From Takakia lepidozioides (Eukaryota > Streptophyta > Takakiopsida > Takakiales > Takakiaceae): 64,000 nt of DNA. The DNA is taken from NCBI GenBank assembly GCA_030704615.1, contig CM060734.1, positions 58,730,042 through 58,794,041 of the forward strand, given 5' to 3'. Both the position numbers and the translations under genes were made by a program. Positions 11,014 to 21,803 of this stretch are shown one piece after another (position 1 is the first letter of the stretch; every line of letters begins with the position of its first letter). Below the pieces are notes generated by a model. The model did not search any database, was not told the origin of the DNA, and was given only the letters and a program-made list of their open reading frames with translations.

Positions 11014-11833
11014 AAGGATGTTTTCTTGGAAAGATGCGAGTGTCTTGCTTCATTCATTGATCTGTGTAGCTACTCAGATCATTCACCATTTCCTGAGAGT
11101 ATTGACCATGATGTACTGTTGAGTGCATTTCTGTACTGTTGAGTCATAGAGGATTGTTCATAGACACCTGTTCGGTCATAGCCCAACTTACCCTAGTGGT
11201 TTGGATGGAAGGCTAGTGATGAATTGAGAATCCCCAGAGTTCTCGACGTTGATCTTATAAGGTAAAATTGGGGGGCTCTACTCTTCCCACCACAAGAACT
11301 AAACAGGGCCACTCACCCCGTCAGTCCAATGCGACCGCATCATGCCGCTGCAGCGGAAGAGAAAACGACATGGCCAGCCACGCCCGATTTTCACTTAACA
11401 GATGCTTCATCCCCTAAGTGACTCCCTGTTCATTTGTTCATGATTGTGCGAGATACCATCCCGTGTAGGCCATGCGTCCAAGCACCTGCACTTTGCCATC
11501 CCTCACTGAGCTACACCATGTTCAACGCTGTTAATCTCATCAACGCTTCCCTAGATTTCATTGCAGGCAGTCCTCACGACTCTGTATTCTACCAATCTCT
11601 GCCCACAGTGCCGGTTCACAGTTCGCAGTTGCTGTCTAGATGCTCGCTCTCATTACACCTTAGTGGTTGATTTCAATCATGTACTAAACTAGTCTGTCAT
11701 GCACTCTCAAGGCCGTCATTTCTGAGCTATTTCTACATATTCAGTACTCTGAGATCTTTGCCCACAACTTCTACAAGTTATTTTTCATTGTTAGTTCTTA
11801 GTTTTTTTATGATGAAGTTGGAGAGGGTGAAGA
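11014..11833. other. 3' flank of PPR-DYW gene
   Basis: Non-coding by inspection; only short chance ORFs. No clear repeat or poly(A) signal of note. Confidence 0.4.
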
Positions 11834-11879
11834 CTAGGTGAACCTAGGTGAACCACTCCCCATTGCTTGTCCCCACACT

Positions 11880-12057
11880 CTCTCTCTCCTATGGGGGGTT
11901 TGAGTTAGTCTCCACACTGGGGCTGTGGCCTTCTCTTTGCATGCAAAAGCAAGAGCAGCCTTCTCATGCCAACCACCCTCCGAGTATGCATGAATGAGTG
12001 CAGTGTAGGAGTAGGCGTTTGGGGCTATCCCAATCTTGCGCATTTGATAGAACACAC
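11880..12057 (-). pseudogene. EMB1006-like PPR fragment
   Basis: The minus strand encodes FYQMRKIGIAPNAYSYTALI followed by HAYSEGGWHEKA, close to what I recall of one EMB1006 repeat (SYTALIHAYSVSGWHEKAY), then CKEKATAP, after which the frame shifts from the expected SVET. It covers about one and a half PPR motifs. It encodes a more C-terminal part of the protein than the relic at 4.5-6.1 kb yet lies upstream of it on the minus strand, so it is a separate fragment. Confidence 0.55.
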
Positions 12058-12876
12058 TTTTTCACTTTTTTTCACTGAGTCTCCGCGAGGGATGCATACC
12101 AGCAATTAGGCCTTCAGGATGTTGTTGTTTTTGCTCTAATCTGGGCAGGGTATCAGCTCTCTGCATCTAACGCAAACACACCCCAGTTGATCTCTTCAAC
12201 ACCCAACCTCCAGTTCCACCATATGTCTATGCTGGCAGCTCTCTTGTTTTATTGCAGGAGACACGAGTGTAGAAAGCAAAATAGGCAAAACAGGTCCAGC
12301 GTGCTGGATGATCAATAACTGTTTCATACTTCGCATGCGCAGAATTTGAAGTAGTTTATTGAACCGGTCCTGGATTTCCTCCCCTCACGACTGTACGTGT
12401 CTCAAACAAATGTGGAAAGAGCCTTATGTCTTTCTAAACATATTCGAGTCTCCAATATCGTCTCTATTACATTTCCCTCTTCCACAGGATGCAGTGCAAC
12501 CATAGCCACAGATGTCACATCTGTTGCAAGCTCAAGGGATAGAGGAGCAATGCTGGAATCAGTCTCATCATGATGTTAACGCCAGCCCACAAAACAAAAC
12601 TCAATTCCGACAGCAATGACCACGTCGGGGCTCACCAATCACAGTCTCGGTGGGCTGAACGCAACACAATGGGGAAGTCTTAGAAGATTTCCTACGCAGA
12701 AATTCAAGCGTGTGTGCGATCAAACACCTCAAGTACTCTCAACAACGACCCTCGAACTCACAAGACCGGCAGACCCTTACAGTGTGGGTTGTAGGGGAAG
12801 CGAAGCTCGGACATCCTGGCCTTTTACCACTGCCCACGCCAGATCGATAGATTCTGTCCCATGCAAAAGGGAAAAC
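12058..12876. other. non-coding stretch
   Basis: No supported gene. Short ORFs lack codon structure or known motifs. Confidence 0.35.
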
Positions 12877-13062
12877 TTCAACGAAGCAAAATAAAGAGTG
12901 CCGTGTTGTTCCAGCATGAGTTCCAAAGTAATCTCAGCTTCTGTGCCAGGGAAGGGGTTCAACGAAGCAAAATAAAGAGTGCCGTGTTGTTCCAGCATGA
13001 GTTCCAAAGTAATCTCAACTTCTGTGCCAGGGAAGGGGTTCAACGAAGCAAAAACAAGAGTG
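12877..13062. repeat. 81-bp tandem repeat, about 2.3 copies
   Basis: The words TTCAACGAAGCAAAA start at 12877, 12958 and 13039, exactly 81 bp apart. Copies 1 and 2 are almost identical; the third breaks off after about 20 bases. Because 81 is a multiple of three both strands stay open through it, which creates ORFs on either strand (27-residue unit) that are probably artefacts. Confidence 0.9.
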
Positions 13063-14623
13063 CCAATTTAATTGCCGGCATGCGTTTCGAATGCAATTGC
13101 CACCCCATCTTATTTTCCACCGCAAGTTTTGCTGAGAAGTTTTGGAGATCAGGATTGCAGGTGTGGCGGACCACGACTGTCCCTTCCCAGCGTCCTTTTC
13201 TCCCCATGCAAGTTTTCTGTCTTTCCAGTACCCCAAAAGATGACAATCAACAGCTGTTGAACAATAGTTTCCCAGAGCTTGGACATTTAGGCCAAATGCA
13301 GGAGGTGATCACCCCTCATCAGAGTTTGAATCAATCATCTATGCCCAAAACTGATGCATAAATTCAATGAGCACTGCTCAACACCTGTGCGTTCACTCAT
13401 TAATGGCCAAAACTTTCAAGAGCATTTCATCACTTCCTCTAACAAGTCAATCCCCTTAGATCTCTCCAACAGATTGTACACAGGCTGAGGCATCCAGATT
13501 CAAATATGTACAACAACCTCAAAAATGAAGATCTTTATTTGATCCCTCCAGTTTTTTCCCATTTCCTCACTGGTACAATGAGCTGTATCGAATCTCATCA
13601 ATCGTATACACACAGATACACACCTCTCTCTATTTCAATTCTAGCTTACATTCATCTTCATCTGCTAAACTACATACAATCCATCCAAGGCGTATCTCGT
13701 GGCCAGCATTTGCAACCGTATCCATCCGCCGTCGTGTAGGATGAGAGTTACTCTGCTATTGTTTTCTTCTATTCCCCCTGCACTCTGAATGTTCAAACTG
13801 CACCCAAGAGCCAGACAAGCATCCATCTCTCAAAAACAACTGCTCTTTATTGCTGCAAGAAGAAATGATGTGCTTGATGTTGGTTCACTCATCATAGTAA
13901 TTTGTCTTGAGCTCCATGGTCACAGACAATGGTGGAGATCTGCGGGCCAGTATCATGGAATCCATGAGAGTTTCCGTGGTCCATATGCTGTTGAAGCTTT
14001 GACATGTTCTATTTTCATTTTACCTTTAGAAGACTTTGGTACCTTCTTTGGCGGTTTTTTGGCCACCTTGGTATTCCTCACTTTGACCCCTTTGCGTCCC
14101 TTGCTGCCTTCCATTTTGCTGTGAGTATGTCCCATCAAATGCTTGAGGTGTTCTCATCCCTAGTTTCCTTGCAAATGTTTGCCCCCATCTAGTTTACAAG
14201 GGATCTAGAACACGAGATAGATGTGAATACGCCACGGTGTGGATTTGACTATTTCATTGGAGTGAAGAGGTACAAGAACACGAAGAGGTGGAAGAGCATG
14301 AAAAGACGGGAAGAATCCTGAAGAGGTATGTTGAGTAGTTATAACTTATTACCAACGATGCCAAGATTTGAGTACATGACGAAGCATGGATGAGGGAGAA
14401 TTGTGACGTTTAGTGTAGAAAGTCACGTCCATCTGTTTTCTGATTGTACGCTTGGGATCAAGCATGGCTCGATCGCTTTGGATTTCAAATGAAATCTCAA
14501 ACTCAGTTGCGAGTGAAGAAAAGAGAATTCCAATCAATGAGCAAACATGGCACTTGCAAGCAAACATGTACTACTAGTCCGGCATTAGCAGCCCGATCTA
14601 GATTAGAACATGGCAGCTAGTGC
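13063..14623. other. non-coding stretch upstream of F-box gene
   Basis: No supported gene. A minus-strand ORF at 14138-13953 codes for a very lysine-rich 61-residue peptide (KKPPKKVPKSSKGK), but nothing shows that it is expressed. Around 14265-14330 are short imperfect GAAGAGGT repeats. Confidence 0.35.
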
Positions 14624-16822
14624 ATGACGGATCAGAAAGTATGGAGCATACTACCTCAAGATCTAGTGCAGAGAGTGTTAGTATGGTTGCCTATGGCCAC
14701 CCTTGCCCGGGCGCGCACAGTGTGCAAGCAGTGGCACTCAACCATAGAAACATTTACCTTTCTTCAGCTTCGATCAAAGGTCTCCCCATGTCCGGACCTC
14801 TATCTTCTTCTATATTGGGAGGTGGATGATCGTAGCGTTTTGTACTACAAACCCACATCAGACCAGTGGCAGAAGCTGTTTTCTCTCTCATCAAATACAT
14901 CTGCGGCATCCCCCGACCAAAAAGTGGCTGTTTGACACCGTCGTCAGCCCTGCTACCATCTATGGTTGTGAGTTCTGGGCACCTGGTGTCCCTGTCTCCT
15001 GGTGGGAAAAGAATTTGGAACCATTACAGTCATCTTTTCTCCAAGCAATGCTTGGCGCCAGGAGCACAACTCCATCTCAGATCCTAGGTGCAGAGTTCGC
15101 ATGTGTACCATTGCAATCCGAGGCCCTCTTCAGGCTTACAATCTTTCTCCATAGATTGCAGGCCCTTCCACCCAAAGGGCTAGTGGCAAGGGCCCTCACA
15201 ACATCTATGAGGCTCAAAGCTGCAGGTTTCAGGAACTCCTGGTATGCTCGAGTGGACAGTTTATTTCAACGTAACGGATTTTCTACTGCTTTCCTATTAC
15301 CAATGAACCCAGATGAGGTCGACATCACATCCAGACATAACCGCAACAGACTCATTAGGAGAGAGCTTATGGAATTACATGTCAAGAGAACTTGGAAGCT
15401 ACCCAATCTCACGACAAAGCTCCACTTCTATCGAGAGACATTCTTGGTGCTCCGCGATGATAGAATCTTGAGACCAAATTACCTTTCAGCACCCTTATCT
15501 CCTTCCCTCCTGAGGGCATTGGGGCGGTTCAGGGTGGGTTCCCACAACCTACGGATAGAGACTGGCAGATGGGAAAACCTGCAAAGGGAGGACCGCCTAT
15601 GTCCAGCTTGCATAGGGGCAGCAAGGAAATTGAAACTGAAGAACACTTCTTCTTCTACTGCCCTCTATACTACGAGATCCGTGGGAGATTCCACTGTTTA
15701 TTCAGTGGAACCCAAACTCTCACTGATGTCTTCCACTATGAGGATCAAAAATGCTTGGCAGCCTACCTGCACGAGGCCTTCACCCTTAGACAATCGCTAG
15801 AACATTAATTGTGGTTTCTGGATTTGTTCCTCTCTCATGTTTTCTTCCATTTTGTCCCTCTATGAGCTTTCCGCGGACGTTATAAAGCACCATTTCATTT
15901 CATTTCATTTCTCTCATTCATTCACTTGGAACTAGCACTTCCCCCTCTAGCAGGATTTGGTGGGCTTTTCTGCTTCGCAGGCACAGCGACGTTATTGGTT
16001 TGCAATCTTTTGACAAGGAGATGGACATCTCTTCCCCCTTTGCCTGGATTCAAACCAACAATCAATCCGTGGACATTTGCGCATCTGGTGTTGGAAAGTG
16101 ATAAAGACTCTTACAAGGTGATCATTGGGCGTTATGAGAATTCTCATTTTGGATTCAGGCCTCAGAGGTTTAAAGTGGATGTCTATGACTCCAGATCGAA
16201 CATCTGGAGGAAACTAAGTAGCCCACCTCCCCAATTGGAAGTTTCTTTGAAGGGTAGTGTTTGCATTAACTCTCAGTTTCTGGGAGGCCGTGGTACTACG
16301 TCTCAAGTTGTGAATGGAGTTTTGTATTGTCTTGACAACGGATGGCGTCATGTAATGAGATTTGACCTACAAGCAGGCATATGGATTGGTGAGCCATTTG
16401 CGCTTCCTCAATATACCCCTTGCACTTGGTTTCCGCCATGTCTTATGGAGCATAGAGGGAAAATCTGGCTGGTGGGTGCTCAAGCGAGCCATAGTAATCA
16501 GGAGATCACACCATCTCGACGAATCCTCCTACATCAGTTGGAGATGGAAACAAGACAATGGATGGAGGTAGATCTTATACCAGCTGAACTACTGGGGAAG
16601 GAGTTACACTCCGCTGCATTACTTTGCAAAGTGCTTTCTACATGGACCGATCTTATTTCTTTATATTATCATTATATCACCAAAGATTTGGGTGTAGTCT
16701 ACAATCTCTCTAAAGGCGCTTTCAATCACTTGCCGATGTCTCAACTAGCTGATCAGGACAAGTGGTCCTTGATCTACTTGAGTGACTCTACTTTAGAACC
16801 AACATGGCATCTCGTCCCCTGA
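14624..16822 (+). pseudogene. F-box protein gene interrupted by a LINE
   Basis: F-box proteins are substrate adaptors of SCF ubiquitin ligases. The 5' part (14624-14891) encodes an N-terminal F-box: LPQDLVQRVLVWLPMATLAR followed by ARTVCKQWHSTI. The 3' part (15918-16822) encodes a long domain with kelch/galactose-oxidase-like texture (FAGTATLLVCNLLTRRW, DVYDSRSNIW, VVNGVLYCLD, MEHRGKIWLVGA). A LINE lies between, flanked by TCTCTCAT at 14884-14891 and 15910-15917. Leaving out the insert and one duplicate gives one frame of 390 codons, a normal length for intronless plant F-box/kelch genes. As it stands the reading ends at a TGA soon after the junction, so the product would be an F-box-only stub. 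Confidence 0.85.
14892..15909 (+). mobile_element. 5'-truncated LINE, family B
   Basis: Non-LTR retrotransposon tail in the same orientation as the F-box gene. The ORF encodes the C-terminal part of an ORF2-like protein: LFDTVVSPATIYGCEFWAPG (post-reverse-transcriptase region), then a zinc knuckle CPAC followed by EIETEEHFFFYCPLYYEIRG, ending QSLEH before TAA. There is a one-base frame change near 15620, since the minus-strand copy at 45 kb keeps frame there. The 3' end is AAAGCACC followed by repeated ATTTC, without poly(A). An 8-bp target duplication flanks it. Confidence 0.85.
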
Positions 16823-17408
16823 AATCCAGTAATGGAGTATGTTGATGTTGCGGTTCAATTAGCGCAGCTTTCAGTGACTACTTCAATTTTGCACTTGACT
16901 GCATTCACAAGTGTGGTATGTTAAAGCCTCAATACCAAAACAACGTGTAAGAAAGCTACATTCCGAAGAGACCAGTTTTGATATCTCTGATCAATCACTC
17001 CTTCGCAGTGATATGACGGTTGCTCAGTTGAGGATTTCTGTTTGACTAGAGAGAGAGATCAGAGAGAGAGATGAGAGCGAGAGAGAGAGAGAGAGTTATA
17101 ATCGTATCTTCACCACGATTGAGACTTACTATAGAAACGTTACACATTAATTGTTGTTCCTAGTTTGGAACACAAAAATCTGGAGGCCGCCGACCTACAA
17201 GCGTCTGCTTTGTATTAGGGTTTACGAGATGCGAACTGCATGCAGGTATCAGAATCCCAAGGAATGGTTTTTAACGTTCGCATTTATACCGCATTGCAAT
17301 CTCATGGCGTAGAAGGAAGCTTCTCTGCCAGACCCAGCTGAGAATTCTCTCTCACCAGACGAGGTAGACAGAGAGGAGGGCGGGGGGTGTGGGTGATGAA
17401 TTTGCACC
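16823..17408. other. spacer with GA microsatellite
   Basis: 3' flank of the F-box gene and likely 5' region of the TruA gene. A (GA)-rich microsatellite lies at 17047-17095. No gene seen. Confidence 0.5.
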
Positions 17409-20400
17409 ATGTCAGACGCCGGCAATTCGACTCATTCAGGAGGCGCTGACGAGGAGTATTCGGAGGATGAAGAGGAACGAGTGATGAGAGAGCAGGATTG
17501 TAGAGAGCTTGAAGTGGATTCGGTAGGAGTGAAAAGGAAGAGGGGGGAGATGGCAGGCTCGAAAGGCCGAGTTCAAAGATATTTGGTGACGGTGGAATAT
17601 GTGGGTACCCGGTTCTTGGGGTGGCAGAAACAGAAAAACTTCCGAACTGTGCAGGGCGCGCTTGAGGTAGGATCTCCAGCTCACGTTTGGTATACTGTGA
17701 GGGCGGGGGAGAGGGCGGGATTCTGAATGTCTCTGAATTTTGGAACCCTTGTCTTATTTTGGTGAATGTCAAAGGAGCTTATAGCGGAACTTGTACTCAG
17801 TGGTTCGTGATGTTCGACAATTTGAATTCGTCCGCGGTGATGTGAGCCAATGCAGGATGCCTTTTGCAAGTTTGTTGGTCAGCCCGTGGTGAGCGCAGGC
17901 TCTAGCCGCACAGTAAGTGTTTCATAAATCACACACCCATCTCGAATTCTGAAGAAATGTATGTTTCATTTACCAAACATAACTCAGCTCTAACCATGAA
18001 GGATGTAAATGACGGTCCCTTGAAATTGATGTTTTAGGTGGTAGGGAATCCGCCATGAAATCGCTTTTCTATTCTAATAATCAGCTTCCATTAGTGTAGG
18101 AAGTCTGCATTTCTTTGCTGATGGTGGGCATGCATATTTATGGTGGTAAGTGAGTAGGGTTTATATGGTTGAATCCAATTGTGCTGAATGTACAGGATAC
18201 GGGGGTGCATGCCCTGGCCAATGTGTGTCATGTGGACATTGAGCGCATTAGCAAGAGAAAGCCTGGCGAAGTGGTAAGATCTCCTACAGCAATGCTGGTA
18301 TTCTTTGCTGCTGACAGATTGATAATGGACTCGTATGTCTCATGCTCTCCAGTGTTGGAAAAACTCATCCCTGTAGTTGCAGCAGTCGGTCACTGTGGTG
18401 GTGGCCAGAAGATGTGGGGGCCTGGACAGAGATAGAATGTACTCATCAGACGTTCCTCGACAGATATAAACAACAACAAATTGTAAAAGAATCTAAGCGA
18501 TTGTGGTTCTCACTGCTGAAGGGCTCTGCCAAGCACGAGCATTTCTGATACCCCTCTCATCTTGTGGAGAGTCCCTTGGTAGCAGGGCTGGTTGGGATAT
18601 TCGTGCGCACATCCCTTTAAATGATGTGTGCTCTTAGGTCAGATCCTCCTCCTCAGGAAAGAGACCTGTAGCAGTTACATTTTTTCCCCACTGATAGATT
18701 GTACTCATAAGACGTTTGCCGTAGCCTTGTGGCCATTGATAGAGAGGGGGAGGAAGGATGCTAATACATATTGCTGTACTGTGAAATGGAAGAATGGAGG
18801 AGGGAGAAGTGACCTGAAGGAGGTGTTTAATATGGATGGGACAAGTGTCTGAAACCAAGGGTGGTGGATGTACAGTCTGTATATGATGCAAGGAAAGGGC
18901 ATGTCCTAGTTCCCAGCTGATTCATGTAGGATTTCTTGATTTCTTGATCAGCAGTGGCCTTTCAGATGCTCTTCCTGATATTGATTCCCTTGTCTGGCTT
19001 GTTCAGTTGCCTCCCCATGAACCAGAGGTTGTGAAGAGGGCAGTCAACCACTTTCTACAGGTACAAAAGTCACATGTGTGGAAGGAGGACAGATGATACT
19101 CTTTTTTTACCATGTTCTCTAAGATGTTGAACATGTTGGGACACATCCACCACGACGTGTGACACAGAGTTTGTGTTTGTCTGTCTACCCATTGGTGATT
19201 GTCATCCAAAGGGGCCAGGAAACATTTGGTTGTTGGGACTCAGGGCACCTTCAACATATCCATATTTTACTGCATAGTCCTAATTTTTGATGTGATCCCT
19301 GGTAAGCTTCTGACTTAGCAGTGTAAGGTTGCTTACATATATCATGGAATGGCAGAGAGATGCAGGTGATGTGGCAGTTGTGGGGGTGCAATGTGTGCCT
19401 CCCGACTTCCATGCTCGCTTTAAAGCTCGGGAACGCACGTACGTAGGTGCATTTACTCTCTGAGACTCACAAAGATCAAGGATTTAGGGTCATTTTATGT
19501 TGCTTTACACCTCCACCATGCCTTTGCAAATGCAATTGCCTTCACAGATGTGCTCCTAGCATCCCTCAGATAGCATTTTGCTCAGGATGATCCTGTACAC
19601 TAACCAGATTTTGTCTTAACTAGGGTGGTTGCAACTTGCTACGCAGTTATCATTATCGCGTTCTGGCGGGTAATGGGGTGCTTTCTGTGTTTGAGAAAGA
19701 TCGAGCATGGCATGTTCCTGAGGACTTGAACCTTGCGGCCATGCTGGTTTGTTCTCTCACTCCTCAAGCTCCCACCCAAAGACTCTCCCCATGTGTGCCT
19801 GATTTCCATCAATTTGCGGATATCCATGTTTGATGCCTTTGGTATTGCTGTATAATTGTACAGCATGGAACACGGATTCACAAGTAAGCATGTGGTGTGA
19901 TTTGAGGTGTGAATTAGGAGGCATGTCAAGTGCTGGTGGGCCATCATGACTTCAGCTCCTTCCGTGCCACAGGATGCCAGGTGAGCTCCTCTTTCTGTGG
20001 TCTGTTTTACTGCCCTCATCTCCTTCCATTCATTGTGAATACAGGTCAAGTTTGTGTTCCTTGGAAGTGAAGGTTGTCTTCTTGCCACAATTGATAGCAA
20101 GAGAAGGTCATCTTTGCTAAGACAGTTTTACTCATGTCCGTGGATATGTCTCTGCAGTCAAAATCACCAGTAAAAACACTCGACGAACTTCATGTGTGTG
20201 AAATGTCTGCATGGCCATCTTTTCCAACTCAAGCAGAACGCTCTTCGTCCACTCAAGGCCCCAAACTGAGCCAGCAGACAAATGAAGCGTCACCAGGTGT
20301 ACACGTGGAAGGGACAGCAGCTGTAGGGGGGAAATTAAGCTGTCCAAACGGAGAAGTCAAAACAAGGCTCACGACCAAGGCACGTTTGCGTTGTTATGTA

Positions 20401-21232
20401 GTTACAGCGAGGGCACGCTCCTTTCTATATCATCAGGTGCGTATACATCTGCAACGAGTACTTAGGAAGAAAATCCCGTCTTCTTCACCGGGATCACAAC
20501 TAATATTCTGCACAATGGTAACCTCAGTAGATCAAGCAAACAAACAGATTTAGCTACTTACAAGCAGTAGCTGGAATCCTGTATTGAAAATGTTTTGCCA
20601 AGCTCACAAAGCTGACTGTTCATATGCAGGTCCGGCTGCTGGTAGGGTTGCTTAAAGCTGTTGGCTCTGGGGCTCTAACAGTTGCAGACGGTATGGCTGC
20701 CCTTGCTTCTTTGTGATCTGCCATCTCTCAGGTGTTTACGAAACTGCAACTGGGATGCTGAAATGCTAGAGTAAATGTATGTTGGCCGAATGCAAGAGGA
20801 ATAATTTGATGAGAGAAGTGGCTCGAAAAGTGGTCAGAGAGAATGCACTCAAGACGCCGTTTGCTGTAGCCTTGTGGCTATAGACCATGTGCCAGTTTGG
20901 GTGGAACCAAAAGGAAACAGACACTACCTTGTGAGGGGCTCACTCATGTAGCAGGAACTTAGCCGGGAGAGAGAGAGAGAGAGACATAGAGAGCTTCTAC
21001 ATTATAGTTGGTATGTTGAAAGGGCCCAGATCGGCACAAAGGCACTAGGAACATGATTCCAGGTATTAACTACACCATCTCTTGTTATGCAGTGCAATGT
21101 ATCTTGGAAGCTCGCACGATTACAGCCACACCGGCTATGGCACCTGCCTGTGGCCTTTACCTTGCAGAGGTCAAGTATAACTATGACAGTGATCAGGGCA
21201 TAGATATTGATGTGGAAGATGTCCCAGACTAA
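17409..21232 (+). CDS. TruA-family tRNA pseudouridine synthase
   Basis: TruA/PUS3-type enzymes convert U to pseudouridine in the tRNA anticodon stem-loop. Exons: 17409-17666, 17856-17912, 18196-18273, 19007-19060, 19356-19438, 19647-19746, 19918-19980, 20158-20436, 20630-20690, 21093-21232. All phases close, giving 390 aa. Residues 1-50 are acidic and low in complexity; then RYLVTVEYVGTRFLGWQKQ, RTVQGALE, SSRTDTGVHALANVCH with the catalytic Asp at residue 106, PPHEPEVV, CVPPDFHARF, FEKDRAWHVPE, GHHDFSSFRA, SFLYHQVRLLVGLLKAVGSG and the C-terminal LEARTITATPAMAPACGLYL. The RT/D junction falls on the exon 2/3 boundary. Introns 3 and 9 contain LINE tails. The exon 4 acceptor at 19007 was chosen because it gives KPGEV-LPPHEPE. 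No clear targeting peptide, so the compartment is open. Confidence 0.93.
18699..18736 (-). mobile_element. very short LINE tail (family A) in TruA intron 3
   Basis: TTGTACTCATAAGACGTTTG and following bases match the 3' end of the LINE at 40.5 kb. The 38-bp insert is flanked by TGATAGA at 18692-18698 and 18737-18743, consistent with a target duplication and extreme 5' truncation. A similar word (TGTACTCATCAGACGTT, about 18438-18454) lies 260 bp upstream, near GACAGA words at 18425 and 18459. Confidence 0.6.
20842..20965 (-). mobile_element. LINE tail (family A) in TruA intron 9
   Basis: The segment containing GCCGTTTGCTGTAGCCTTGT and, further on, CAGTTTGGGTGGAACCAAAAG aligns with the 3' end of the LINE at 40481 onward (CGTAGCCTTGTGGCC, CAGTTTGAGCGGAAACAAAAG). 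It is more diverged than the other copies and borders a (GA)n run at 20968-20986. Confidence 0.6.
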
Positions 21233-21803
21233 TCCAGACAGTTTTAAACTCATGGGAAGATGCTATCCCCCAAATTGTCATGTCTAAGATTGCATTTTTG
21301 CCTAGCCAGTAATGGGATGTTGTTCACTGATCAATGCAGCAAACTAGCAAAGTGTTGGGCCACCCTCTTGTAGTGGTGGTTAGAATAACAGTGGAGCATT
21401 GGCAAGTTGTAATAGATTGCATAGCAACATTTGAAATGCAACTTAGGAAAAAGCAGCTTCATGTTTCTTCAGAAAAGAAATCCTTTTCTCATTGCTAATC
21501 AATTTCCACTTCTGAACACTCTGGGGCAGTGTGAATTGTCTACAGGCATTGTGCCACTTCTGTCTTCTTTGTTTTCCCTCCATAATGCCGCTGCTTAGCT
21601 TTATTTGCAATGCCAATCACCAGAATGCCAATATGATCTTCATGACATAGCAATGTACTCTCAGGGCGCCCAAAAGTTTGATATGGGCAAGGAGTAAGGA
21701 GGCCTCTTTCTACCTCTAACCGTAATGTTTACAAAACTGCTAACATCTGTTCCGCACAGTTCAGTTCTAAAATCGAAGGATTGGAACGGCGGCAAAGTTG
21801 TCG
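21233..21803. other. convergent 3' spacer between TruA gene and kinase
   Basis: The two genes converge here. No further coding sequence seen. Confidence 0.5.

Noticed and set aside
12777-13361. ORFs on both strands across the 81-bp repeat
   Set aside because: Open because the unit length is a multiple of three; no homology or splice structure.
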